Positions 9,401 to 16,800 of a stretch of 64,000 nucleotides of DNA are shown here, in pieces. The first letter of the stretch is position 1. The number at the start of each line of letters is the position of its first letter. Both the position numbers and the translations under genes were made by a program. A model generated the notes under the pieces. It did no database searches and was not told the origin of the DNA. It saw only the letters and a program-made list of their open reading frames with translations. The DNA is from an uncultured Clostridium sp. (GTDB taxonomy: Bacteria > Bacillota > Clostridia > Clostridiales > Clostridiaceae). The stretch is from NCBI GenBank assembly GCA_900548455.1, contig URKQ01000003.1:1-64000 (forward strand). The letters are read 5' to 3'.

Positions 9401-12400
9401 CAGATATTGTGGTTTCACCTGGTTTAATTGCCTTAACAAGACCATTAGAATCTATAGTTGCAACTTCCTCGTTAGAAGAACTCCAAGTTAATGTCTTATC
9501 CTTAGAATTAAACGGCTTTACTTCAGCCTTCATTTGATATTCTGATTCTGTTGGAAGTGTTAAATTTTTATCTTTTATAGTTACACTTTCTGCATCCACT
9601 TCTCCTTCTGCCAACGCTATAGGTTCAGTAAACAACATATTTTGTGCATAATCTACCGCAACAACTTTAACTTCTTGTAAGTTTGAATCTGTTATTTCAA
9701 AGTATTCTGTGTACTCGTCACCTTGTTTTTCTGAATTTAATGAAATAATGTCAGTTAAAGGTTTCTCGTCTTTATCTTGTACTTGTATAGCTTGTAAGTA
9801 ATGATTATCTGTTACAGTAATCTCTAAATACTTCTTATCTTCCTTTGAAATTACTTTTGCTTTCTTAAGTTCTGGAAACTCATTATCTACTGTTACAGGG
9901 AAACTAACTTCTTGTGCATCTTCCTCTTTTGCACCAACTGATAAAGCCTTTATTTTATAAGTATATTTTCCATCTTTAGCAAAGTTTTTAGTTGATGGAT
10001 CCTTTGTATCCCATCCTTCCAAATCTATACAACTACTTATTCTACCTGTACCCTCATCTAAAAGAGATTTTGTCATTTTGTTTCTAGAACTATTATATAA
10101 CTCCGTTCCTTTATCATCTTCCACAGAGAATTTAATAGTGTCTACATTTCTTAATAATCCCGCAAATACACCAACAGTATAATCTGAACTTATGCTCTTA
10201 CTTACAGCGATTTTATTCATATCGGCATATATAGGATCATCTTTATCTCTAAAAATATTTACGCCTAATGGATATGCTTTATAAGTTGTATTATCATAAC
10301 TAGCCAACACTGTTTCATACATTGCAGCTTGTTCTTCTCCATACATGGAATTATCTATTATAGGAATAGCCTCCCAATCTCCATAAAAACCCACAAATGG
10401 CAAATTCAAATCAATTTTATCTTCATTTTTAGATTTTAATGTTACAAATCCATCAATAAATGTTCCATTAGGACATACCTTTAACTTTTCCTTTAATGTG
10501 TCCTTTAGCTTAATAGTTATTTTTATTTTTTCTGTCTTATTTGGTCCAACTTCAACTTCAGTATTATCTCCACCATTGATTTTGATTTCAACATCAGAAT
10601 TTTCTAACTTCTCAGATGATTGAGCAAAAAACTTTTTTCCTTCCTTTTCAATAATCTTTTCTGTTAAAGTTGTTGTCTCAATATTGTATTTCAACGATGT
10701 ATTGTCCATGTTTATTATATCAAAATCAAATGAATATTCCCCATTAACACTATCACCTAATTCAGCCTTTGGTTTTCCGTCATTTACACTTAAATATGCC
10801 TTAGTTTTTATTGCATTATTAACATTGGCAATTCCAGCCCCTTGACTACGTGGTGAATATGCTATCTTTTCTGGATTCTCTGCCGTAATGGCTGTACTCA
10901 TAAGTAACTTAAATATTACATCCTCTTTTTCCTTCTTATTTAATTCCTTAAGCCCTTCAGTTTCATTAACATATTGCCTTACTAGGGCAGCAGCACCAGC
11001 CATATGAGGACTAGCCATTGAAGTTCCACCCATTATTCCATATTTACTACCTGGTAATGTAGAATAAATTTTTCCTCCAGGAGCTGTAATTTCAGGTTTT
11101 AACTTAAGGTCTGGACTTACACCCCAGTTAGAGAAATCCGACATTTGTCCAGCTGTTAGCAAGTCAAATTTCCCTACAAATTCTTTTGATACCTTTATTT
11201 TCTTTTCTTCTCTTTTTACAAGTTTTTCTCCATCAGCTTTAGAAATAGCAACCATAGGTATTTTTTCTTGAGTTTGCATACTTAATAAATCACCTTCTGT
11301 GTTGTCATAAACTATCATTGCCTTTGCCCCTGCATCAGCTGCATTGGTCTCTTTATCTGTAAAGGCTAAGCTTCCACGTTTTACTAGAGCAATCTTACCT
11401 TTTACATTTACATCATTATAATCCTCTTTAGCTCCGTATCCAGGCACTACAACATACTCAATGTTATCTCCTTCTAGTAATGCAAATTCCTTATCCGTGC
11501 CTGCATTTGTATCTGAATAAACTATCCTTCCATCTTCTTTATCACCTACTTGGAAATATGGGGCAAAAAAATTAGTATTATCTACACTTGCTACTGATGT
11601 GGCAGCTTTATAAGTAGATGGCGAACCAACTGTTCCATTATCTGGGTTATTCACTAATGGTAAGTCTCCAAAATTAGAACCATAACTAGAGCTATATTCA
11701 TTCCCAGCAGCACATAATAAATTAATTCCTGTTTCAGCTATTCTACTATAAGTATTATCTAAAGTAGGAATTCCCTCTTCTGTAAATCCAGCTGGTGAAC
11801 CTAAACTCATGTTTATTGCATCCACACCTAAAACTACTGCATCTTCAAGAGCTGCAAGAATATTAACGTCACTTGCTCCTCCACCTTTATCGCTAAATAC
11901 TTTAAAAAACATAATCTGAGCATCTGGTGCTACACCTTGTACGGTATCTGAATTAGCTGTAACTATTCCAGATACATGAGTACCATGTCCATTTTTATCT
12001 GATACATCTGGATCCTTATCTGCATAATCATAAGCAAAGGGTACTTTTTGATTTTTATAAACTTCGCCCTTTGAATTCATTTTATTGTTTTTCATCACAC
12101 CATTAACTTCATCTTTTGATATTCTAGTTTCATCTGGCATTTTACTAAAAGCTTCATGATTAACATCTAATCCTGAATCTAGCACTCCTACTACTGTACC
12201 TTTACCGGTATATCCAGACTTATTAGCTGCAGTTGCACCAATAGTATCTTTACTATATTTTAATTTAGGCTCTTTTGTTCCATTTTCGTCTAGCAATTTA
12301 TAGGTTTTAGAAACAAATGCATTTTTTACTCCATCAATAGCTTTTATTTTATTCAATTGACTATACTTTGTCTTTACTGCGAAACCGTTCATAACAACCG

Positions 12401-12821
12401 TGTATTCTTGCTCTAATGTACCAGATATTTCATTCAATATTTTCTCTTTAATTCCTACTTGATCTGAAATTATTTCATTGTTTATTGCTTGTCCTTTTTC
12501 TGAACTAATAAATGATTTTATATCTTTAGCTACATTATCCTCTGAAAAATAATCTAAAAGAGGCTTATCTTCAAGCTCTACAATAATTGAAACTTCCTCA
12601 TCTCCTTTATATAGAAGATCTCCCTGTTTTAACAATACCTCTTCTCTTACGTCTTGCAATTTTTTAGCTTCTTTGTTTAATGAGTGTACTTTATTAAGGT
12701 CTACTTTAAAATCATCAGTATCCGCGTAAACCTTAAACCTGTTAGTAGAAAAAACTGAAGTTGACATTACCGTGAAAGCAAACACACCCGCCATAAGCCT
12801 TTTCAGCCTATCATTTTTCAT
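6405..12821 (-). CDS. Wall-anchored S8 subtilisin-like protease with CWB2 repeats
   Basis: This 2138-residue protein carries a signal peptide (about 1-33), an I9-type propeptide region (about 70-175) and an S8 catalytic domain with Asp215 (VLDSGLD), His279 (GHGTHVSG) and Ser601 (GGTSMASP). A PA insert lies at about 425-530. Then come lactocepin-like Fn3 modules, a Big_2 Ig domain (about 1085-1158), a Gly/Asn-rich beta-helix with eight AIGgG repeats (about 1180-1540), three chitobiase-C-terminal-like repeats (about 1613-1835) and three cell-wall-binding-2 repeats to the end (NRYETAVKVS type). It should be an extracellular, cell-wall-associated endoprotease. All catalytic residues are present. 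A second such protease starts beyond 64000. Confidence 0.95.
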   Translation of the reverse strand: MKNDRLKRLMAGVFAFTVMSTSVFSTNRFKVYADTDDFKVDLNKVHSLNKEAKKLQDVREEVLLKQGDLLYKGDEEVSIIVELEDKPLLDYFSEDNVAKDIKSFISSEKGQAINNEIISDQVGIKEKILNEISGTLEQEYTVVMNGFAVKTKYSQLNKIKAIDGVKNAFVSKTYKLLDENGTKEPKLKYSKDTIGATAANKSGYTGKGTVVGVLDSGLDVNHEAFSKMPDETRISKDEVNGVMKNNKMNSKGEVYKNQKVPFAYDYADKDPDVSDKNGHGTHVSGIVTANSDTVQGVAPDAQIMFFKVFSDKGGGASDVNILAALEDAVVLGVDAINMSLGSPAGFTEEGIPTLDNTYSRIAETGINLLCAAGNEYSSSYGSNFGDLPLVNNPDNGTVGSPSTYKAATSVASVDNTNFFAPYFQVGDKEDGRIVYSDTNAGTDKEFALLEGDNIEYVVVPGYGAKEDYNDVNVKGKIALVKRGSLAFTDKETNAADAGAKAMIVYDNTEGDLLSMQTQEKIPMVAISKADGEKLVKREEKKIKVSKEFVGKFDLLTAGQMSDFSNWGVSPDLKLKPEITAPGGKIYSTLPGSKYGIMGGTSMASPHMAGAAALVRQYVNETEGLKELNKKEKEDVIFKLLMSTAITAENPEKIAYSPRSQGAGIANVNNAIKTKAYLSVNDGKPKAELGDSVNGEYSFDFDIINMDNTSLKYNIETTTLTEKIIEKEGKKFFAQSSEKLENSDVEIKINGGDNTEVEVGPNKTEKIKITIKLKDTLKEKLKVCPNGTFIDGFVTLKSKNEDKIDLNLPFVGFYGDWEAIPIIDNSMYGEEQAAMYETVLASYDNTTYKAYPLGVNIFRDKDDPIYADMNKIAVSKSISSDYTVGVFAGLLRNVDTIKFSVEDDKGTELYNSSRNKMTKSLLDEGTGRISSCIDLEGWDTKDPSTKNFAKDGKYTYKIKALSVGAKEEDAQEVSFPVTVDNEFPELKKAKVISKEDKKYLEITVTDNHYLQAIQVQDKDEKPLTDIISLNSEKQGDEYTEYFEITDSNLQEVKVVAVDYAQNMLFTEPIALAEGEVDAESVTIKDKNLTLPTESEYQMKAEVKPFNSKDKTLTWSSSNEEVATIDSNGLVKAIKPGETTISVSTVNGKTDSTTITVMNKEDMPIELTSPYVIKENGNYKLPEKVQRKSVTIENTASEVSIVGDSSKTVENPYKDVNIVCDGDVKLTINNFNTNIESFSKSAIQFDGAVNSLILKGENNFTSTSDYSDYAMINVLYGQELNILGKGKLNVISPKANYGACIGGENVTGKYDSGKINIIDGELSVVTKGTGAAIGGANSGIASEVNITGGVVNVEAKPNTYHGTAAIGSGSRANNQDKKPGNITISGGNVVATNLSAGAVIGDCAEGNTDYNILIDGGNVDAQSTCTNEYSGGAAIGAGSTSKGNISVEIRKGVVNAKTSSKGAAIGGGTASAEGSIKILGGTVTAESANSGAAIGGGYSGKPQNISILKGTVKAIVTGTGEAIGKGESGEDCSVKGIDDKTPYLVNFVAPEVTNVKVNGEDWNITTGHVDDDNLYLYLVEKAEPYNVEITKTNGTSNYLVNVDDKGNVTIEEKDMTPPQAPKILDAEGVITISPSDEDTSVLEYSFDGQNWIAYEKPIQLKENQTIYARAIDESGNISEVATYTVPDRTAPKAPIILDEDGTITLKANDEDTDVIEYSFDMEKWEKYNEPLKLEVDTTVYVRSKDKAGNTSMVLVYVVPENECKPDKLPMAPIISEEAGVVTFNASDDRTDFIKYSFDKSEWIKYTEPIKVEEGKTIYAVSIDKNGNASGIVGYQVPTKVVVKNVKTLAGNNRYETAVKVSNEGWNTSEVAILANGGAYADALVAAPLAVNYNAPVLLTDKDNLTEVTKTELARLKVKSVYIVGGAAVVSNAVESQLKELGISVSRLSGENRYDTSIKVAKHLNEKSAVSNIYVACGNAPADALSIAPKAAIDHSPIILVETEMVCEDTINWIKDNAIKTASIIGGTSVVNNSVLETIGEVTLANRICGMNRYETNATVLEKFFDKNQENIYITESVKLIDSLVASPLAAKTKSPIIITNASLENIQQVLLNSMNAENVTVIGGEVDKVVVDEIVQRLNK

Positions 12822-13022
12822 TTATATCCCCCCATCAAATTATATTATTACCCCATAGTTTTGATATTTTTTATAAAAATTAATTTAAATCAAATATAGA
12901 ATAACACTCCTAAAATTAATTTTACCATTTTTTTACATTTATTCAACGAATATTTTTCTTACAATTTGTTAAGCTTTACTTTAAGCCCTTATTATTTTAG
13001 ATTCATATATGAATTTGTCATG

Positions 13023-13042
13023 TCTGTATCCGTGTATACAGA
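13023..13042. promoter_or_regulatory. Dyad upstream of the 5-oxoproline operon
   Basis: TCTGTAT at 13023-13029 and ATACAGA at 13036-13042 form a perfect 7-bp inverted repeat with a six-base spacer, about 65 bases before the DUF969 start. A TATAAT at 13062-13067 could be its -10 element, although no good -35 is visible. The dyad is a candidate operator; the regulator is unknown. Confidence 0.4.
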
Positions 13043-13106
13043 AAATTTTTATATAAAAATATATAATTTAATAAATATATCTATATGTTAAATGGGAGGG
13101 AAACAA

Positions 13107-13784
13107 ATGATAAAACTAATTGGAATACTTATTGTAATTATCGGTTTTACTTTAAAATTAGATACGATTGCTGTAGTTCTTTCTGCCGGTGTTCTAACTG
13201 GACTAGTTGCTGACTTAAGCATTAATGAAATTCTAACTACCTTAGGCTCTACTTTCGTAACTCAAAGAGCAATTACTCTTTTTATATTAACACTTCCTGT
13301 AATTGGTATGTGTGAAAGGTTTGGTCTTAAAGAAAGAGCCGCTACTTTAATTAGCAATGCTAAATCACTTTCAGTTGGAAAGTTACTTTCTCTTTATGCA
13401 ATAGTAAGGCAGGTTGCCGCTGCCCTTTCCATAAGAATGAGTGGGCATCCTCAGTTTGTTAGACCCCTTGTAAATCCTATGGCACAAGGTGCTGCTTCAA
13501 GTAAATATGGAGAAATCGAAAAAGTTGATGAAGATAAAATAAAATCTGCTGCCGCTGCAATGGACAACTATGGAAATTTCTTTGGTCAAAACCTATTTAT
13601 GGCAAGCTCCGGTGTGTTGCTTATAGCTAGCACTTTAAGTGAACAAGGTTACACTGTTGATGGACTAGCTATTGCTAAAGCCTCATTTCCTATTGCTTTA
13701 ATATTATTAATCTTAGTATTAATTCAAAATTATATGTTAGATAAATCACTAAATAACAAATATATAAACAAAAAAGATAAATAA
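13107..13784 (+). CDS. DUF969 family membrane protein
   Basis: The protein is 225 residues when started at the ATG at 13107, which has GGGAGGG eight bases upstream; the frame opens five codons earlier. It is strongly hydrophobic, with about five to six membrane segments and a conserved RQVAAALSIRMSGHPQFVRP stretch that matches the DUF969 family. DUF969 is nearly always paired with DUF979, as here, and the pair is found beside pyrrolidone-carboxylate peptidase and 5-oxoprolinase genes, so it has been proposed to transport 5-oxoproline. That substrate is an inference. It is the first gene of a four-gene operon. Confidence 0.88.
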   Translation: MIKLIGILIVIIGFTLKLDTIAVVLSAGVLTGLVADLSINEILTTLGSTFVTQRAITLFILTLPVIGMCERFGLKERAATLISNAKSLSVGKLLSLYAIVRQVAAALSIRMSGHPQFVRPLVNPMAQGAASSKYGEIEKVDEDKIKSAAAAMDNYGNFFGQNLFMASSGVLLIASTLSEQGYTVDGLAIAKASFPIALILLILVLIQNYMLDKSLNNKYINKKDK

Positions 13785-13798
13785 GGGAGGAATCATTT

Positions 13799-14728
13799 AT
13801 GGATATAGCAGCATTATCAAACTTTTTACTAGAAATATTTTATGCACTCATCGGATTCTTAATGATTTCCCTTGCAGTCTATACTTTTACAAACAAAAAC
13901 CACAAAGCTAGAATTGGAACTTCAATATTTTGGTTTGTTCTTGGCTTTATCTTTGTAGCTGGCCCTTATATACCAGCAAATATTGTCGGTGCTTTGATTA
14001 TTCTTCTGGGAGTTCTAACGGCTTCAAAGCAAGTTAAAATGTTACCTTCTAAACCCTTAAATTCAGATTTTTCAAAAACACAAGCAGACAAACTTAAAAA
14101 TAAAGTGTTTTTACCACCTCTAGTTATTGCTCTTGTAGCTCTTGGAATAGCTCAATTTACTAAAATCAGTGGAACTGCTGCCATCGGTATTGCAGCTTTA
14201 GTTGCTACAATTATTACACTAATAGTATTAAAGGCTAACCCTAAATTTATCGTTGAAGACGGTGTTAGAATGCTGGATTCTGTTGGTCCTGTAAGTATTC
14301 TTCCTCAATTACTTACAGCTTTAGGTGCTCTTTTCACAGCTGCCGGTGTAGGGGAAGTTATTGCCTCTGGTATATCTAGCTTTATTCCTCAAAATAATTT
14401 ATTTATTGGTGCAGCAGCCTATTGTATTGGTATGGCACTATTCACTATGATTATGGGAAATGCTTTTGCTGCTTTTGCTGTAATTACTGCTGGAATTGGT
14501 GTACCCTTCGTTTTTGCCCAAGGTGCAAATCCAGCTATAGCTGGTGCTCTTGCATTAACCGCTGGATACTGTGGTACACTTATGTCTCCAATGGGTGCAA
14601 ACTTTAATATAATGCCTGCAGCCCTCCTGGAAATGGATGACAAAAACGGTATCATTAAACGTCAATTTCCTATTGCTATAACTATGCTAATTATCCACAT
14701 AGTATTAATGTACTTTTTAGCTTTTTAA
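13799..14728 (+). CDS. DUF979 family membrane protein
   Basis: The 309-residue, roughly eight- to ten-segment membrane protein is the standard DUF979 partner of DUF969. GGGAGG precedes the ATG, 14 bases after the previous stop. The C-terminal part has small-residue-rich membrane helices with GYCGTLMSPMGANFNIMPAALLEM, the most conserved part of the family. It probably forms one permease with the preceding gene product. Immediately downstream are Pcp and a gamma-glutamylcyclotransferase, both of which release 5-oxoproline, supporting transport of that compound in or out. Transport direction cannot be judged. Confidence 0.88.
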   Translation: MDIAALSNFLLEIFYALIGFLMISLAVYTFTNKNHKARIGTSIFWFVLGFIFVAGPYIPANIVGALIILLGVLTASKQVKMLPSKPLNSDFSKTQADKLKNKVFLPPLVIALVALGIAQFTKISGTAAIGIAALVATIITLIVLKANPKFIVEDGVRMLDSVGPVSILPQLLTALGALFTAAGVGEVIASGISSFIPQNNLFIGAAAYCIGMALFTMIMGNAFAAFAVITAGIGVPFVFAQGANPAIAGALALTAGYCGTLMSPMGANFNIMPAALLEMDDKNGIIKRQFPIAITMLIIHIVLMYFLAF

Positions 14729-14792
14729 AAAGTACATTATACCTAGTATAATTTTCACTTAATATAATTAATTGATAAATTGGAGGTGAACT

Positions 14793-14814
14793 TAATGAAG
14801 CCATGGCTTCATTA
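14793..14814. repeat. 22-bp perfect palindrome between SD and pcp start
   Basis: A perfect 22-bp palindrome centred on CCATGG lies between GGAGGTG (14782-14788) and the pcp ATG at 14822. Folded in RNA, it would loop out and bring the Shine-Dalgarno close to the start. Read linearly it also encodes a six-codon leader (MKPWLH, 14795-14815) at good spacing from the same Shine-Dalgarno, ending six bases before pcp. Either a structural or a coupled-translation role is possible. Confidence 0.7.
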
Positions 14815-14821
14815 GAAAATT

Positions 14822-15463
14822 ATGAAAATATTAATCACAGGTTTTGATCCATTTGGTGGGGAAGCTATTAATCCAGCACTAGAAGCTGTAAAGCAACTTC
14901 CTGATAATATTCTTGATGCTAAGATTATTAAAGTTGAAATTCCAACTGTCTTTAATAAATCTGCTGAAACCCTTGAAAAACTAATAGCTGACCATAAGCC
15001 AAATGTAGTTATATGTGTTGGACAAGCTGGTGGTCGATTTACTGTAACACCAGAGAGAGTAGCTATTAATATTGATGATGCTAGAATTAAAGATAACGAA
15101 GGAAATCAACCTATTGATATTCCTATAAGGAAAGATGGAGCTCCTGCATATTTTTCAAATCTGCCAATAAAAGCTATGGTTAAAAATATGGTTGATAACG
15201 GCTTCCCTGCAGCGGTATCAAATACTGCTGGAACCTTTGTATGTAACCATATAATGTATAATGTGCTCTATCTTATAGACAAAAAATACCCTAGTATGAG
15301 AGGTGGTTTTATTCACGTACCTTATATACCTAATCAGGTTATAGGAAAAGCCAATACCCCTTTCATGAGCCTAACCAATATTTCTAAATGCCTTGAATTA
15401 TCCATTGAAGCAATAATCAAAAATGATTCAGATATTAAATCCGTGGGAGGTACTATTTGCTAA
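14822..15463 (+). CDS. pcp: Pyrrolidone-carboxylate peptidase (pyroglutamyl peptidase I)
   Basis: This 213-residue protein has the C15 family length and opens with the hallmark MKILITGFDPFGGEAINPA. Catalytic residues are recognisable: Glu in the ERVAINIDDARI segment, Cys in NTAGTFVCNHIMY, and His in GGFIHVPYIP. The enzyme is cytoplasmic and removes N-terminal 5-oxoproline from peptides. Its start is unusual: the only good Shine-Dalgarno is 33 bases upstream, separated by a perfect 22-bp palindrome. The 3' end overlaps the next gene, so the two are probably translationally coupled. Confidence 0.95.
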   Translation: MKILITGFDPFGGEAINPALEAVKQLPDNILDAKIIKVEIPTVFNKSAETLEKLIADHKPNVVICVGQAGGRFTVTPERVAINIDDARIKDNEGNQPIDIPIRKDGAPAYFSNLPIKAMVKNMVDNGFPAAVSNTAGTFVCNHIMYNVLYLIDKKYPSMRGGFIHVPYIPNQVIGKANTPFMSLTNISKCLELSIEAIIKNDSDIKSVGGTIC

Positions 15464-15900
15464 TGATAAAACCAACAGAAGAAAAAAAAATATTTGTATA
15501 CGGTAGTTTAAGAGAAGGTTTTTTTAATTATGACAAATACCTATTAGGTAAAGTAAGTACTTGTGACCAAGGAATGATAAAAGGTAAATTATATCATTTA
15601 TCTCATAAAGGGTATCCTGCTCTTGTTGATGGTGATGATAATATAATGGGAGAAATCATGGATATGAAAAACTTTCCTTTAGATATCATCTCATTAGATA
15701 GTATGGAAGGCTATGTTTCTAATGAAGATACTTCACAAAATGAATATACAAGAGCAGTAATAGACGTGTATAATTTAAACACCGATAAATTTGAAAATTG
15801 TTATGTATATAAGTATGAAGAAAATAATGATATAGACTTTACTTTAAATTCTGATTATATCTCTCATGGAGACTGGAAAAAATATATGCAATCAAAATAA
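15457..15900 (+). CDS. Gamma-glutamylcyclotransferase-like (AIG2/GGCT fold)
   Basis: The 147-residue protein starts IFVYGSLREGFFNYDKYL, where YGSL is the glycine-rich substrate loop of the GGCT-like family, and carries a conserved acidic SLDSMEGY region expected to hold the catalytic Glu. Family members convert gamma-glutamyl amino acids or amines to 5-oxoproline. The start is TTG at 15457, six bases after GGGAGG and overlapping the pcp stop; ATG at 15463 is an alternative. It is the last gene of the operon. Substrate is inferred from fold and context. Confidence 0.82.
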   Translation: MLMIKPTEEKKIFVYGSLREGFFNYDKYLLGKVSTCDQGMIKGKLYHLSHKGYPALVDGDDNIMGEIMDMKNFPLDIISLDSMEGYVSNEDTSQNEYTRAVIDVYNLNTDKFENCYVYKYEENNDIDFTLNSDYISHGDWKKYMQSK

Positions 15901-15911
15901 TATACGTTTTT

Positions 15912-15955
15912 TAAATAAGATTATGATATTTTGTATATCATAATCTTATTTTTTT
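15912..15955 (+). terminator. Terminator of the 5-oxoproline operon
   Basis: AATAAGATTATGATAT pairs perfectly with ATATCATAATCTTATT across a five-base loop and is followed by a T-run. It is one of the strongest terminators in the window. Confidence 0.92.
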
Positions 15956-16036
15956 ATGAGTATTTTTATAATAACTGTAAATTATATATACATAAACTAT
16001 TTTTAAAATTAACACTAGGAAAAAGAGAGATTTATT

Positions 16037-16708
16037 ATGTATGAAAAATATTTCAACCACGAACCTCAAGCTGAGATGCAAAATTTTTTTATAGACAAAA
16101 TAGCTCCTCTAGGATATATAAAAAAATATAAAAAAAATGATCAAATCGATTCTTATGATGCATCTACATTGTCAATTGTTATAGCTGGCAAAGTAAAAAT
16201 ATGTATATTTACTAAAAATGGATTAGAAAAAACATTGTTTTTTCTAGAACCTGGTGAAATATATGGCGAAGAAAGTTTATTCTATCCTCATGTACCTATT
16301 ACACCCATTCCTTTAGAAAACACAACTATATCTTTTATATCTAACGACATAGTAAAAGACTATTTATTTAAAAATCCCAATGATTATAAATATTTTTTTC
16401 AAAGTATTGTTAGAAAATATGAAATTTCACTTTTTCAAATGAATGATGTATTAAAGAGATCTCCAAAAGCACAAATATGTTCTACACTATATAGAATGGC
16501 TGTCCAAAATAATAAACCTTCTAACACTGTAAATTCACATATAACTATATATTTAACTCACGAACTTTTAGCCAGTATAGTTGGATGTTCTAGGGTTACA
16601 GTAACAAGAGTTTTGAGGGAATTAAAAAATGAAAATATAATAGATACTAGTAATAGACAAATAGTAATACTTAATTTTACATCACTTAAAAAATATGCTG
16701 ATTTATGA
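16037..16708 (+). CDS. Crp/Fnr family transcriptional regulator
   Basis: The 223-residue protein has an N-terminal cyclic-nucleotide-binding-type beta-barrel (about 20-110, with GKVKICIFTKNGLEKTLFFL and PGEIYGEESLF) and a C-terminal winged helix (HELLASIVGCSRVTVTRVLRE, about 173-193). No Fnr-type cysteine cluster is visible, so an iron-sulphur sensor is unlikely. The effector cannot be told; clostridial members often answer to unknown ligands. AGAGAG precedes the ATG. The next gene encodes a TPR-GGDEF protein behind its own promoter, so regulation of that gene is plausible but unproven. Confidence 0.88.
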   Translation: MYEKYFNHEPQAEMQNFFIDKIAPLGYIKKYKKNDQIDSYDASTLSIVIAGKVKICIFTKNGLEKTLFFLEPGEIYGEESLFYPHVPITPIPLENTTISFISNDIVKDYLFKNPNDYKYFFQSIVRKYEISLFQMNDVLKRSPKAQICSTLYRMAVQNNKPSNTVNSHITIYLTHELLASIVGCSRVTVTRVLRELKNENIIDTSNRQIVILNFTSLKKYADL

Positions 16709-16710
16709 TT

Positions 16711-16739
16711 TTGTATTCTTTTTCCATATATGTTATTAT
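16711..16739 (+). promoter_or_regulatory. Sigma-A type promoter of the TPR-GGDEF gene
   Basis: TTGTAT and TATTAT are separated by exactly 17 bases, about 60 bases before the start codon at 16801. Confidence 0.6.
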
Positions 16740-16800
16740 ACTTGTATATATAGTTGAATTGTTATAAATTTTCAGAAAAATAAGGAGAATAAATAGATTT

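Noticed and set aside
14419..14655. Overlapping frames on both strands inside DUF979
   Set aside because: Low-complexity Ala/Gly membrane helices create open shadow frames; none has a start signal.
14795..14815. Six-codon leader as an independent gene
   Set aside because: Too short to annotate as a gene and entirely inside the palindrome; reported as part of the regulatory region instead.
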